This document shows positions 51,081 through 60,353 of a DNA stretch of 64,000 nucleotides, in pieces. Position numbers and translations under genes: made by a program. The notes beneath the pieces were generated by a model. It made no database searches and was not told the origin of the DNA. It worked only from the letters and a program-made list of their open reading frames with translations. The DNA lies in the NCBI GenBank assembly GCA_963695675.1, contig CAVOGY010000007.1, forward strand, positions 248,001 to 312,000, written 5' to 3'. Source of the DNA: DASUPK01 sp963695675 (lineage in GTDB: Bacteria > Actinomycetota > Thermoleophilia > Solirubrobacterales > 70-9). Within the stretch, counting starts at the first letter, position 1; the number at the start of each line of letters is the position of its first letter.

Positions 51081-51947
51081 ATGACCCACCACAACCCGGA
51101 GCGACCCGGGCCACCGCCCTCGGCGGAGGAGGGCGTTGTCCTCTATGACAAGCGGGACCGGATCGCCTACGTGACGATCAACCGGCCCGAGGCGCGCAAC
51201 GCCGTCAGTCCCGAGGTGCACCGCGCGATGATCGCCGCCTGGGCCGACTTCAGCGCGGACGACTCGGTAGACGTCGCGATCCTGACGGGAACCGGCGAGG
51301 CGTTCTGCGCCGGGGCCGATCTGAAGGAGTACATCCCGCCGATCATCGTCGACCAGAAGCCCGATGACCTCCGTCAGATCGCGGAGCTCGGCCTGAACGG
51401 CTTCACACGGGGTATGCACAGGATCTACAAGCCGATCATCGGTGCGATCAACGGCTGGGCGCTGGCGGGAGGATTCGAGACGGCGCTCGCCTGCGACATC
51501 CGGATCGCCTCGCAGCGCGCGATGTTCGGCTCATTCGAGGCGCGCCGTGGCTTCCACCACGGCGACGGCGGCATCGTGCGCTTGGTCAACGCCGGAGGGG
51601 TGGGGGTGGCGATGCATATGCTGCTGACGGCCGAGCCGATCGATGCCGTCCAGGCGCTCGAGTGGAACCTGGTCTCGAAGGTGGTCCCGCACGAGAGCCT
51701 GATGGACGAAGCCGAGACGGTGGCCCGCCAGATCCTGCGCAACTCGCAGCGCGCAGTGCGCTCCGCCAAGCAGACGATCCTCGACACCGTGGGCAAGACG
51801 CTCGACGAGCAGCTCCGCAACGAGGCCTGGAACGCCTACACCTGTGCGGACCCCGACGAGACGGCCGACCTGCTCGGGCGCTTCTATGAGAAGAGGGACG
51901 CGGGCCGCGCCGGGACCCATCGGACAGGGCTCGAGCCGTTGTCATAG
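51081..51947 (+). CDS. Enoyl-CoA hydratase/isomerase family protein
   Basis: 288 aa. Crotonase fold: VTINRPEARNAVSPEV, AFCAGADLKEY (oxyanion), INGWALAGGFETALACDIRIAS (first catalytic Glu region), FEARRGFHHGDGGIVRL where many have a P/GD motif with the second Glu. RSAKQTI and the C-terminal helices match. Substrate unknown; the missing canonical second Glu near GFHHGDG could shift activity to an isomerase or hydrolase. Confidence 0.9.
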   Translation: MTHHNPERPGPPPSAEEGVVLYDKRDRIAYVTINRPEARNAVSPEVHRAMIAAWADFSADDSVDVAILTGTGEAFCAGADLKEYIPPIIVDQKPDDLRQIAELGLNGFTRGMHRIYKPIIGAINGWALAGGFETALACDIRIASQRAMFGSFEARRGFHHGDGGIVRLVNAGGVGVAMHMLLTAEPIDAVQALEWNLVSKVVPHESLMDEAETVARQILRNSQRAVRSAKQTILDTVGKTLDEQLRNEAWNAYTCADPDETADLLGRFYEKRDAGRAGTHRTGLEPLS

Positions 51948-52048
51948 CCGGGGCGGGCGATCTCGAGCTTGCGACGGACGTGCTCCTCCAGCCACAGCGC
52001 GAACTCTTCGATCCGATCGTCGATGGTCAGAAAGGTGATCAGTTCCAT
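51884..52048 (-). CDS. Possible small protein overlapping the hydratase 3' end
   Basis: 54 aa: MELITFLTIDDRIEEFALWL, EEHVRRKLEIARPGYDNGS. The first 35 residues have good amphipathic-helix character; the last third is antisense to the hydratase gene. No Shine-Dalgarno. Low support. Confidence 0.3.
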   Translation of the reverse strand: MELITFLTIDDRIEEFALWLEEHVRRKLEIARPGYDNGSSPVRWVPARPASLFS

Positions 52049-52095
52049 CGCGGCCCGGAGACCCGGCCCTCGCTTACCGAATCCTGGTTGGCCGG

Positions 52096-52563
52096 CTAAC
52101 CGATCTCGGAGGGCTCGCGCTCGCGACCTTGGAGCCTGTCGCGACCACGCTGCACCGCCTGCAGGAACTTCTGGAGATTGACTTCGAGCGTCGAGAGGAT
52201 GTCGTCCGCGTAGTCCTCCGCGCCGAGGCGAATCTCGCGCTCGCGCTCGCGGGCCTCCTCGACGATCTCCTCGGCGGCGCGCTCGGCCTGGCGGGTGATT
52301 TCCTCGTTCGCGACGAGGCGGGCCTGCTGCTCGCGGGCCTCCTTGACGATCCGCTCGGCTTCACGCTTGGCCTCGGCGAGCATCTCCTGACGCTCCTTGA
52401 CGATCCAGCGCGCCTGCTTGATCTCCTCCGGGATCGTGGCACGCATCTGGTCGAGGAGGTCATAGATCTCCTCGCGGTCAACGCGCACCTGATCCGTGAG
52501 CGGCACGGGCCGCGCGTTATGGACCAGGTCATCGAGCTTGTCGATCAGTACGAGAACGTCCAT
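52096..52563 (-). CDS. SepIVA/DivIVA-like coiled-coil septation protein
   Basis: 155 aa, mostly coiled coil: MDVLVLIDKLDDLVHNARPVPLTDQVRVD, then long Glu/Arg/Ala helices (RQEMLAEAKREAERIVKEA, ERAAEEIVEEAREREREI). The N-terminus and position next to coaD/rsmD/recG match mycobacterial SepIVA (Rv2927c type), a division-septum factor. The assignment rests on N-terminal pattern and synteny. Confidence 0.75.
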   Translation of the reverse strand: MDVLVLIDKLDDLVHNARPVPLTDQVRVDREEIYDLLDQMRATIPEEIKQARWIVKERQEMLAEAKREAERIVKEAREQQARLVANEEITRQAERAAEEIVEEAREREREIRLGAEDYADDILSTLEVNLQKFLQAVQRGRDRLQGREREPSEIG

Positions 52564-52722
52564 TTGAGGTCGCTAAAGCTTACGCACCGCGCGACCTGAG
52601 CGGTCGCGGCACTCGCTTCTACGGCGAACTGCAAGCTCCTGCCCAACCTTCCAGGCACGACATCACAGGCGGCGGCGCTACCCGCAGCGACGGCGCTCGC
52701 TGCGATTCCCACGTCGCGCCGC

Positions 52723-53223
52723 CTAGCCGGCCAGCCGTTCCGCAAGCGCTTTTGCAACGGGAGCGGGCACCAGATCTCCCACGTCCCCACCGAACGTCGC
52801 CATCTCCTTGACGCCCGTCGAGGAGAGAAAGCTGTAGTTCGCGGAGGCGAAGATGTACATGCTCTCGATGTCGGGGGCGAGCTTGCGGTTGAGCTGATTC
52901 ATCTCGAACTCGTACTCGAAGTCCGAGATCGCCCGCAGCCCCTTGACCACCGCGCTCGCGCCCTGCTCCTTGGCGAATTCGACCAGCAGGTTCGAGAAGA
53001 CCTCCACCTTGACATTCCCGAACTCGGCGGTGGCATCGTCGAGGAACGCCTTGCGCTCCTCGGCCGTGAACAGCGTTTTGGCCTTGCGGACGGGCTGGTC
53101 GACGACGCCCACGACCACGGCGTCGAATACGTTCGCCGCCCGTCCAATCACGTCGAGGTGGCCGTTCGTGACCGGGTCGTAGCTCCCCGGGCAGACCGCG
53201 ATGCGGGGGTTGTCCTCGCTCAT
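52723..53223 (-). CDS. coaD: Phosphopantetheine adenylyltransferase
   Basis: 166 aa. IAVCPGSYDPVTNGHLDVI (nucleotidyltransferase TNGH), VKGLRAISDFEYEFEMNQLNRKL, and FLSSTGVKEMATFGGDV are diagnostic. Penultimate CoA step. Overlaps the rsmD stop by 4 bases at its start. Confidence 0.97.
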   Translation of the reverse strand: MSEDNPRIAVCPGSYDPVTNGHLDVIGRAANVFDAVVVGVVDQPVRKAKTLFTAEERKAFLDDATAEFGNVKVEVFSNLLVEFAKEQGASAVVKGLRAISDFEYEFEMNQLNRKLAPDIESMYIFASANYSFLSSTGVKEMATFGGDVGDLVPAPVAKALAERLAG

Positions 53224-53759
53224 CGCTCACCACCGTAGATGCGGACCATGGTGTCGCCGTAGGTGCGCTCGGTTAGGAGCGGCAGGGAGAGCTCAAGTGG
53301 TCTCGCCGGGGAGGACTCGACCATCACCCTCCCCCCCTTCGCGAGCGCGCGTCGTATGAGCGGATCGAGATCTGCGGCAAGGCGGTCGGCGAGTCTATAG
53401 GGCGGGTCGCAGAGGACGAGGTCGAAGGATCCGGCCTCCGCTCGGCGGAGGACGCGTCCTACGTCGGCCCGCACGGCGCGCGCACGCTCGGTCAGTTCGA
53501 GGGACTCGAGATTGCGCCGCGCGGCAGCCGGTCGCGTATCGACCAGCGTCGCCTCCGCGGCTCCCCGGGAGAGCGCCTCGATGCCAAGGGCGCCGCTGCC
53601 GCAGAAGAGATCCAGGACCCGGGCGCCGGAGAGGTCCCCGAGGATCGAAAAAACCGCCTCGCGCACCCGTTCCGTGGTCGGCCTGAGGTCGCGGGCACCG
53701 CGCGGGACGCGGATCCGGCGGCCGCCGAGCTCTCCCCCGGTGATCCGGAGCTCGGGCAT
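53220..53759 (-). CDS. rsmD: 16S rRNA (guanine-966-N2)-methyltransferase
   Basis: 179 aa. MPELRITGGELGGRRIRVP, RPTTERVREAVFSIL, VLDLFCGSGALGIEALSRGA (SAM) and LCDPPYRLADRLA (DPPY catalytic) identify RsmD. It starts 6 bases after the recG stop. Confidence 0.95.
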   Translation of the reverse strand: MPELRITGGELGGRRIRVPRGARDLRPTTERVREAVFSILGDLSGARVLDLFCGSGALGIEALSRGAAEATLVDTRPAAARRNLESLELTERARAVRADVGRVLRRAEAGSFDLVLCDPPYRLADRLAADLDPLIRRALAKGGRVMVESSPARPLELSLPLLTERTYGDTMVRIYGGER

Positions 53760-53765
53760 CGTTCC

Positions 53766-55967
53766 TCAGGCAGCCACCTGCTCGATTCGCTCGTCGCCGA
53801 AGCGGCGCCGGGACTCGTCCATCAGTGGACCGAGCGCTGCTGACTCCAGGGACCCGTGCCGCTCACGCAGGGCGAGAACCCGGCGGCGCGCCTCGAGCAG
53901 AAGCCCGGTGTCCTCGGGGAGCGAAGCGGCGCGGAAGCGGGGCAGTCCGTGCTGCCTGGTGCCGAGGATCTCTCCCTCCCCTCGGATCGAGAGGTCCACC
54001 TCCGCCAGAGCGAAGCCATCCCCCTGCTCAGCAATCGCATCGAGCCGCGCCCGCGCCGCATCGGACTCCGGGTCGCCGAAGAGGATGCAGAATGACTCGT
54101 GCCGGCCGCGGCCCACCCGGCCGCGGAGCTGGTGGAGCTGGGAGAGCCCGAAGCGCTCCGCCCCCTCCACCAGCATCACCGTGGCGTTGGGGACGTCGAT
54201 GCCCACCTCGATCACGGTGGTAGCCACCAGGACGTCGGCATCACCCGAGGCGAAGGCGTCCATCGCACGCGACTTCTGCTCGGAGGACCTCTGGCCGTGC
54301 AGGAGCTCGACCCGGAAGTCGCGCAGCTCGGTCTTGGCGAGGCGGTCTGCCTCCGCCTCCGCGGCCTTGGCCTGAACCGTCTCGGAGTCCGCGACGAGCG
54401 GGCAGACGACGAATGCCTGGCGCCCCTGCCGCAGCCGATCGCGGATGAACTCGTAGGCCTCCGGACGCAGTTCCTCGCCAACCACCCGGGTGTGGATCGC
54501 CTGCCTGCCCTTGGGCAGCTCGCGGAGCGCGGTCGTGTCGAGGTCGCCGTAGGCCGTCAGCGAGAGTGTGCGCGGGATCGGGGTGGCGCTCATGTGGAGC
54601 ACATGCGGCAGGCGCCCGCCGGGCCCTTTGGCGTCAAGGGCGGCGCGCTGCCGGACCCCGAAGCGGTGCTGCTCGTCGACGACGGCGACCGCGAGAGAGG
54701 AGAACTCGACCGTCTCCTCGATCAGGGCGTGCGTGCCGACGACGAGCTGCGGCTGGCCGACCGCCAGCGAATCGAGAAGCTCACGGCGGCGCACCGCGGG
54801 GGTTGCCGACGTGAGGAGGGTCGCAGGACTAGGTTCTGCTGCGAGCAGCGATTCGAGCGTGCGGAAGTGCTGCTCGGCGAGGGTCTCGGTCGGCGCCATC
54901 AGCGCCGCCTGGTGGCCGGCCTCGATCGCGCGTAGCATCGCGTAGAGGGCGACCACCGTCTTGCCCGAGCCCACTTCCCCCATCAGCAGGCGCTGCATCG
55001 GCTGCGACCGCCGAAGGTCGGCGTCGATCTCGTCGATCGCCCGCCTCTGGTCGCCTGTCAGGGCGAACGGCAGGGAGGTCAGCCAAGGGCCGACGCGGGC
55101 ACCCGCCTCGGGGAGCTCAATGCCTCGCTTGCCCGAGACGCGCCGCCCTCTGCGCGAAACGAGCGCCGCCTGGTAGAGGAAGAGCTCCTCGAACGCGAGC
55201 CTCTCCCTCGCGGCCTCCGCGGCGTGCTCGTCGGCCGGGAAGTGCGCGGCGGCCAGAGAATCCGCGGCACCCCCCATGCGCATCTCCTGACGAAGCCGGC
55301 CCGGGATCGGCTCGACCGCATGACGGGCCATCGGCATCGCCTGCCAGACCCACTCGCGGATCCGCTGCGGGCGCAGACGCTCGCTCGCCGGGTGGACGGG
55401 CACGATCCCGGTCGTGTGCAGTCCCACGGGGGCATCGCCCGGCTCCGACTCAAGAAACTCGTGCTCTGCGACGTTGAAGCCGCGTTTCTCGAGCTTTCCC
55501 CGCAGCAGCAGCCTGGTGCCCGGACGCAGCCGATCCGCGAGCCAGGCACGGTTGAACCAGACAGCCTTGGCCGTGGCGGTTGAGTCCGAGACCTGCGCCT
55601 CCAGGATCGTCAGGCGCCGGCGGCGGGTGGGCCGCAGCTTCGCGCTCGCGACCTCGACCTCGATCGTTGCCTCCTCCCCCAGCTTCAAGTCGCCGATGCC
55701 CACCGGTGTCGCGCGGTCGCGATAGCCATGCGGGACGTGGCGGAGTAGGTCGCCCAGGTTCGAGATCCCCAACTCGGCGGCTGCCGCAGCCAGCTTCGGG
55801 CCGGCGCCCCGGAGCTTGGTGATCGGCGCGTCGAGGATCGAGGGGCGCGGCAAGGTCCGCAGCGGCGCGGCGAGAAGTCGGTCGCGTCCCAGCTGCTCGC
55901 CGCTGCCGAGGGCGCGCGGTATATAGGTCGCCGCCGGAGCCGGATCGCGTTCGAGCGCGACGTCCAT
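53766..55967 (-). CDS. recG: ATP-dependent DNA helicase RecG
   Basis: 733 aa. The wedge domain (LGDLLRHVPHGYRDR, OB fold) is followed by the SF2 motor: Walker A MGEVGSGKTVVALYA, DEQHRFGVRQR, SATPIPRTLSL, and RGRVGRGRHESFC. Remodels stalled forks. The ATG at 55967 is chosen; a longer frame would overlap the divergent DUF427 gene. It is divergent from DUF427 with 63 bases between. Confidence 0.95.
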   Translation of the reverse strand: MDVALERDPAPAATYIPRALGSGEQLGRDRLLAAPLRTLPRPSILDAPITKLRGAGPKLAAAAAELGISNLGDLLRHVPHGYRDRATPVGIGDLKLGEEATIEVEVASAKLRPTRRRRLTILEAQVSDSTATAKAVWFNRAWLADRLRPGTRLLLRGKLEKRGFNVAEHEFLESEPGDAPVGLHTTGIVPVHPASERLRPQRIREWVWQAMPMARHAVEPIPGRLRQEMRMGGAADSLAAAHFPADEHAAEAARERLAFEELFLYQAALVSRRGRRVSGKRGIELPEAGARVGPWLTSLPFALTGDQRRAIDEIDADLRRSQPMQRLLMGEVGSGKTVVALYAMLRAIEAGHQAALMAPTETLAEQHFRTLESLLAAEPSPATLLTSATPAVRRRELLDSLAVGQPQLVVGTHALIEETVEFSSLAVAVVDEQHRFGVRQRAALDAKGPGGRLPHVLHMSATPIPRTLSLTAYGDLDTTALRELPKGRQAIHTRVVGEELRPEAYEFIRDRLRQGRQAFVVCPLVADSETVQAKAAEAEADRLAKTELRDFRVELLHGQRSSEQKSRAMDAFASGDADVLVATTVIEVGIDVPNATVMLVEGAERFGLSQLHQLRGRVGRGRHESFCILFGDPESDAARARLDAIAEQGDGFALAEVDLSIRGEGEILGTRQHGLPRFRAASLPEDTGLLLEARRRVLALRERHGSLESAALGPLMDESRRRFGDERIEQVAA

Positions 55968-56030
55968 CGCGAACAAGGCTAGGCGGCCAGACGGGCGTAA
56001 CGACCCGGGGCCCCGGCGTACTCTGGATCC

Positions 56031-56516
56031 ATGGAAACACAGCGCGCGAGGGAGTCCGTCTGGGACTATCCGCGACCGCCGCGGATAGAGCCGCTGGACC
56101 GCCACGTCCGGGTCGTGCTCGGCGGCGAGACGATCGCCGAGAGCGACCGGGCCGTCCGGGTGCTCGAGACCGCGAGCCCGCCGACGATCTACGTGCCGCC
56201 CGAGGACATCCGCATGGACTTGCTGATCAACGCCGGGGACGAGGTCCACACCGAGTGCGAGTGGAAGGGCACGGCCTCGTACATGCACGCCGAGGCCGGC
56301 GGCAAGCGGGCCCAAAGAGTCGCCTGGTACTACCCGGACCCCAAGAAGGGCTTCGAGCAACTCACGGACTACCTCGCCTTCTACCCGCGCCGGGTCGACG
56401 CCGCCTACCTGGACGAGGAGCTGGTTACGCCGCAGCCGGGCGCCTACTACGGCGGCTGGATCACCGAGGAGATCGAAGGCCCCTTCAAGGGCGACCCCGG
56501 CTCCGAGGGCTGGTGA
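56031..56516 (+). CDS. DUF427 protein
   Basis: 161 aa. ESVWDYPRPPRIEPLDRHVRV, IAESDRAVRVLETASPPTIYVPPEDI, CEWKGTASYMHAEAGGKR, AWYYPDPKKGFEQLTDYLAFYP match DUF427 (an NTP-transferase-named family with beta-strand-rich fold). No known function. Single plus-strand gene between recG and the DAK2 gene, on the opposite strand to both. Confidence 0.9.
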   Translation: METQRARESVWDYPRPPRIEPLDRHVRVVLGGETIAESDRAVRVLETASPPTIYVPPEDIRMDLLINAGDEVHTECEWKGTASYMHAEAGGKRAQRVAWYYPDPKKGFEQLTDYLAFYPRRVDAAYLDEELVTPQPGAYYGGWITEEIEGPFKGDPGSEGW

Positions 56517-56562
56517 TCACACCGCGGCAGACGCGCCGAGGACCGGCAGCCCGCCGCTCATC

Positions 56563-58188
56563 TCACTGTGCGGCGAGCAGCCACCAGTAGTTCGGCTGGC
56601 CCCCTTCGTGGAGTTCGAGCTCAACGCCTTCGGGGGCCTGGCCCTCGAGATCGCTGAGGGGAATCGGAGCGCCCTCTCCGCCGATGACCGTGAGGATCTC
56701 GGCGCCCTCAGCGAGGCGAGCGATCGTCTCCATCAGGGTCGATCCGGCGCCCCCCCAGGCGACGATCTCGTCGCCGACGAATCCGACGGCGTCACCGGCG
56801 ACGAACCGGCCCTTAGCGTCGTCGCGAGCGGCCGGAGCCACCGAGCCCGCCCGGATCCCGTCGAGTGCCGCGTCCAAGCGTCTCGCGTTCTCGTCGATCG
56901 TTGTTGTTGGGTCGAGCTCGACCAGCGCCGCCACCCCGGCCTGCTGGGAGGTGCACGGCACCACGCGCGCCTGCTTGTCGGAGAGCTCGGCCGCCCGCTC
57001 GGCGGCCATCAGGACGTTCGGGTTGTTGGGGAAGACCAGGACCTCCTCCGAGGGCACCTCGTGGATCGCCGCGAGCAGGTCGTAGATCGAGGGGTTGAAG
57101 GTCTCTCCGCCGTCGACCACGAACGCCCCCAGGCCCTCGTAGAGCTCGCGCATGCCGCGACCGGCGACCACGGCAACCGCCGCGCAACGACCCGCCTGCA
57201 GGCGCGCAGTCCGCTCGGCGATCTGCTCGCGCATGTCGGCGACGTCGAGCTGAGAGACCCGGCCGTCGTGCTCGAAGAGCGCCATCGCCGCCTCAGGCTC
57301 GTCGGTGTGCACGTGGACCTTGAGGGTGGCCTCGTCCCCGACGACGAGGACCGAGTCCCCCAGCTCCTCGAGCTTCGGCGCGAACGCGCGGCTGTCCATG
57401 CCCGAGCCGGTGACGATGAAGTTGGTGCAGTAGCGGTAGCGGCTGTCCTCGTGGTGCGGACGGGTGTCGGGCGCTGGAGCGTAGTGCGGGAGTGCGGAGG
57501 GTGTGGCTGCGTCGCCACGCAGGCCGGCCACCACGCCGGCGAGGATGACGACCAGGCCGTATGCCCCGGCGTCGACGACACCGGACTCGCGCAGCACCTC
57601 GAGCTGCTCCGGCGTCCGCGCCACGGCGGCCTCTCCGTCGCGGACAGCGTCCTCGAGCAGCACAGCCAGCATGGCGTCCTGCTCCGCCGGGGTCGCATCG
57701 GGCGAAAGGCGCGCCTCCGCCATGTGGGCGAGGCGCCGTGAGATCGAGTGGGCCATCTCCCGGAAGACGGTCAGCATCGTCCCCTCGGCCGGCTCCCTCA
57801 CCGATTCGTAGGCCGCGTCGGCAGCCCGTGCAAACGCGGCCACGACGAGCATCGGATCGACGAGCTCGCCGGGGCGGCTGGCGAGCTCCTCGGCTGCGCC
57901 TCGCACGATCTGGCTTAGGATCACCCCCGAGTTGCCACGCGCGCCCATCAGCGCCGCACGAGCGAGCGCGTTGACCAGCTCGGTGCGGCCGACCTCGTCC
58001 ACCAACTGGCCGTCGAGCCGGTCGAGCTCGTCGCTCACCGCCCGCAGCGTGAGCGCCATGTTGTCGCCGGTGTCGCCATCGGCAACGGGGAAGACGTTGA
58101 GGTCGTTGACCTCCTGGCGGCGCTCCTCGAGATGGGCAGCTGCAGCGCTGACTACTCGCCGGAATCGCTCTATTGAGGGATCGGCCAT
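56563..58188 (-). CDS. DAK2/FakA-like kinase-domain protein
   Basis: 541 aa. The N-terminal DhaL/DAK2 domain has NVFPVADGDTGDNMALTL, GARGNSGVILSQIVRGAA and VDAGAYGLVVILAG; the C-terminal half is DegV-like (DIALITDSTAD is replaced by VVAGRGMRELYEGLG, FPNNPNVLMAAERAAE). Such proteins (FakA) phosphorylate fatty acids bound to FakB in lipid uptake. ATG at 58188 chosen; TTG at 58200 is possible. It precedes rpmB, the usual order. Confidence 0.9.
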   Translation of the reverse strand: MADPSIERFRRVVSAAAAHLEERRQEVNDLNVFPVADGDTGDNMALTLRAVSDELDRLDGQLVDEVGRTELVNALARAALMGARGNSGVILSQIVRGAAEELASRPGELVDPMLVVAAFARAADAAYESVREPAEGTMLTVFREMAHSISRRLAHMAEARLSPDATPAEQDAMLAVLLEDAVRDGEAAVARTPEQLEVLRESGVVDAGAYGLVVILAGVVAGLRGDAATPSALPHYAPAPDTRPHHEDSRYRYCTNFIVTGSGMDSRAFAPKLEELGDSVLVVGDEATLKVHVHTDEPEAAMALFEHDGRVSQLDVADMREQIAERTARLQAGRCAAVAVVAGRGMRELYEGLGAFVVDGGETFNPSIYDLLAAIHEVPSEEVLVFPNNPNVLMAAERAAELSDKQARVVPCTSQQAGVAALVELDPTTTIDENARRLDAALDGIRAGSVAPAARDDAKGRFVAGDAVGFVGDEIVAWGGAGSTLMETIARLAEGAEILTVIGGEGAPIPLSDLEGQAPEGVELELHEGGQPNYWWLLAAQ

Positions 58189-58270
58189 ACCGGGGATCAA
58201 CGGAACCCTAGAAGGTGACCGACTGCTTCGCCATCAGATCGCGGCCACAAGCGGCCGCCCATCATAAGTC

Positions 58271-58289
58271 GCGGCGGCTCCGCCGCCGC
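58271..58289 (-). terminator. GC-rich hairpin after rpmB
   Basis: GCGGCGG, loop CTCCG, CCGCCGC in the 127-base rpmB-DAK2 spacer. A second possible stem GGCC/GGCC lies at about 58313. Tail is not T-rich. Confidence 0.45.
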
Positions 58290-58315
58290 TCCGAAGTGGT
58301 GCGGCCTGGTGGCCG

Positions 58316-58510
58316 CTACGCCGCCTTGGTGATCTTGTTCGACTTCAGGCAGCGCGCGCAGACGTAGACGCGCCGAATGCGGCCGTTCTCCTCCTGGATG
58401 CGGACCTTCTGGAGGTTGGGATTGAAGCGCCGGCGGGTCGCGACCATCGAGTGGCTGCGCGAGTTGCCGAACGCGGGGCGCTTGCCGCAGCTGTGACATA
58501 CCTTTGCCAT
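58316..58510 (-). CDS. rpmB: 50S ribosomal protein L28
   Basis: 64 aa. MAKVCHSCGKRPAFGNSRSHSM, RRFNPNLQKVRI, VYVCARCLKSNKI; the two CxxC pairs mark the zinc-binding form. Follows ribH on the same strand by 17 bases. Confidence 0.96.
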   Translation of the reverse strand: MAKVCHSCGKRPAFGNSRSHSMVATRRRFNPNLQKVRIQEENGRIRRVYVCARCLKSNKITKAA

Positions 58511-58527
58511 CGGAGGCAGGATGGTAG

Positions 58528-58971
58528 CTAGATCGAATCCCGCAGCTGCGCCATCCGCAGCACCGCGATCGCCGCGTTTCGCCCCTGATCCCGCTTGTCG
58601 CCGCCCGCCCGGGCCTCGGCCTGCTCGCGGGTATCGGAGGTGATCACCCCGAAGGCGCAGGGGACGCCGGTGTCGAGCTGCACCCGCTGGATCCCGGAGG
58701 CGGCCTCGGCGCAGACGTAGTCATAGTGGTTGGTCTCGCCGCGAATTACCACTCCCAGACACGCGACCCCCGTGAAGCGGCCGGACTCTGCGCACCACTT
58801 CGCCGCCACCGGCAGCTCGAAGGCACCGGGGACCTCGTAGGTGTGGACCGAGGTGGGCGCCACCCCCTCCTCGCCGAATGCCTCGACCGCCCCGTTCACG
58901 AGCCGCTCGGCGAGGTCCTCGTAGAAGGTCGCCACACAGACCGCGAACTCCATGGTCGCCAGATCCGCCAT
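58528..58971 (-). CDS. ribH: 6,7-dimethyl-8-ribityllumazine synthase
   Basis: 147 aa. FAVCVATFYEDLAERLVNGA, VPGAFELPVAAKW, GVVIRGETNHYDYV, VITSDTREQAEARAG. Condenses the pyrimidine and butanone phosphate in riboflavin synthesis. Last gene of ribD-ribE-ribBA-ribH. Confidence 0.96.
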   Translation of the reverse strand: MADLATMEFAVCVATFYEDLAERLVNGAVEAFGEEGVAPTSVHTYEVPGAFELPVAAKWCAESGRFTGVACLGVVIRGETNHYDYVCAEAASGIQRVQLDTGVPCAFGVITSDTREQAEARAGGDKRDQGRNAAIAVLRMAQLRDSI

Positions 58972-59001
58972 ATCGCGGAACCTATCCGGAACGTGGCGGC
59001 C

Positions 59002-60351
59002 CTAGTCGCCGGGCGGGTAATCCCTCGGCGAGGCCGCCTCCCGCCGGCTCTCCTCGTCCTTGCGGTGCTCCTCGTAGATCAGCTGCTCGTCGAGCGGCAG
59101 CCCCTGGTGGTGCAGCGCGTGGCCGAGGCGCTCGCGCTTCGCATTCAGGTAGGCCTCGTTGTGCGGATTGGGGACCGCCTGGATCGGCACCTGATCGGTC
59201 ACCGAGAGCCCGTAGCCCTCGAGCCCGAGGATCTTCTTCGGATTGTTGGTCAGGATGCGGATGCTCGACAGCCCCAGGTCGACCAGGATCTGGGCCCCGA
59301 TCCCGTAGTCGCGCAGGTCGGCGGGAAGCCCGAGCTTGAGGTTGGCGTCGACGGTGTCGAGGCCCTCCTCCTGGAGCTTGTAGGCACGCAGCTTGTTGAG
59401 GAGACCGATGCCGCGGCCCTCCTGGGAGAGGTAGAGCAGCACGCCCATCCCCTCGCGCTCGATGTTGGCGAGCGCCGCATCGAGCTGCTCGCCGCAATCG
59501 CAGCGCAGCGAGTGGAAGACGTCGCCCGTGAGGCACTCCGAATGCACCCGGACGAGTACGTCCTCGGAGCCCGCCACCTCCCCCTTCACCATCGCGACGT
59601 GGTGCTTGTCGTCGATCAGTGAGCGGTAGCCGACGGCGGTGAATTCGCCAAACGCGGTGGGGAGCTTCGTCGAGACGATCCGCTCCACCAGCTTCTCGGT
59701 GCGGCGCCGGTAGGCGATCAGATCGGCGACCGTGACGATCTTCAGGTCATGCTTCGCGCAGTAGTCGATCAGGTCGGGCACGCGCGCCATGGTGCCGTCC
59801 TCGTTCATCACCTCGCAGATCACTCCGGCGGGGATCAGGCCGGCGAGCCGCGCCAGGTCGACCGCCGCCTCGGTCTGCCCCGTCCGCTCCAGCACGCCGC
59901 CGTCCTTCGCCTTCAGCGGGAAGACATGCCCCGGCTGCACGAGGGCCTCGGGCTGCGAGTGGGGGTCGATGGCGACCTGGATCGTCCGGGCCCTGTCGGC
60001 GGCGGAGATGCCGGTGGTGACTCCCTCGCGAGCCTCGACGGAGACGGTGAAGGCAGTCTGGAAAGGCGCCTCGTTCTTCGCGGCCATCAGGTTGAGACCG
60101 AGCTCCTGGCAGCGCTCGTCGGTGAGCGCAAGGCAGATCAGCCCCCGGCCGTGGGTGGCCATGAAGTTGATGGCCTCGGGCGTCGCGAACTGCGCGGCCA
60201 GGGTGAGATCACCCTCGTTCTCGCGGTTCTCATCGTCGCAGACCACCACCATCCGCCCGCGGCGGATGTCCTCGATCGCCTCCTCAATCGTCGCGAAGGG
60301 CGAATCGCTCTTCTCGGCGCTCAGGTTGGGCTCCTTGGTCGGCTTGGCCAT
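59002..60351 (-). CDS. ribBA: Bifunctional DHBP synthase / GTP cyclohydrolase II
   Basis: 449 aa. The DHBP synthase part (about 20-215) has VCDDENRENEGDLTL and HGRGLICLAL; the GTP cyclohydrolase II part has the zinc site SECLTGDVFHSLRCDCGEQL and EGRGIGLLNKLRAYKLQEEG. Both ring precursors of riboflavin are made by one chain. ATG at 60351 chosen (MAKPTKEPN); it starts 2 bases after the ribE stop. Confidence 0.96.
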   Translation of the reverse strand: MAKPTKEPNLSAEKSDSPFATIEEAIEDIRRGRMVVVCDDENRENEGDLTLAAQFATPEAINFMATHGRGLICLALTDERCQELGLNLMAAKNEAPFQTAFTVSVEAREGVTTGISAADRARTIQVAIDPHSQPEALVQPGHVFPLKAKDGGVLERTGQTEAAVDLARLAGLIPAGVICEVMNEDGTMARVPDLIDYCAKHDLKIVTVADLIAYRRRTEKLVERIVSTKLPTAFGEFTAVGYRSLIDDKHHVAMVKGEVAGSEDVLVRVHSECLTGDVFHSLRCDCGEQLDAALANIEREGMGVLLYLSQEGRGIGLLNKLRAYKLQEEGLDTVDANLKLGLPADLRDYGIGAQILVDLGLSSIRILTNNPKKILGLEGYGLSVTDQVPIQAVPNPHNEAYLNAKRERLGHALHHQGLPLDEQLIYEEHRKDEESRREAASPRDYPPGD

Positions 60352-60353
60352 CG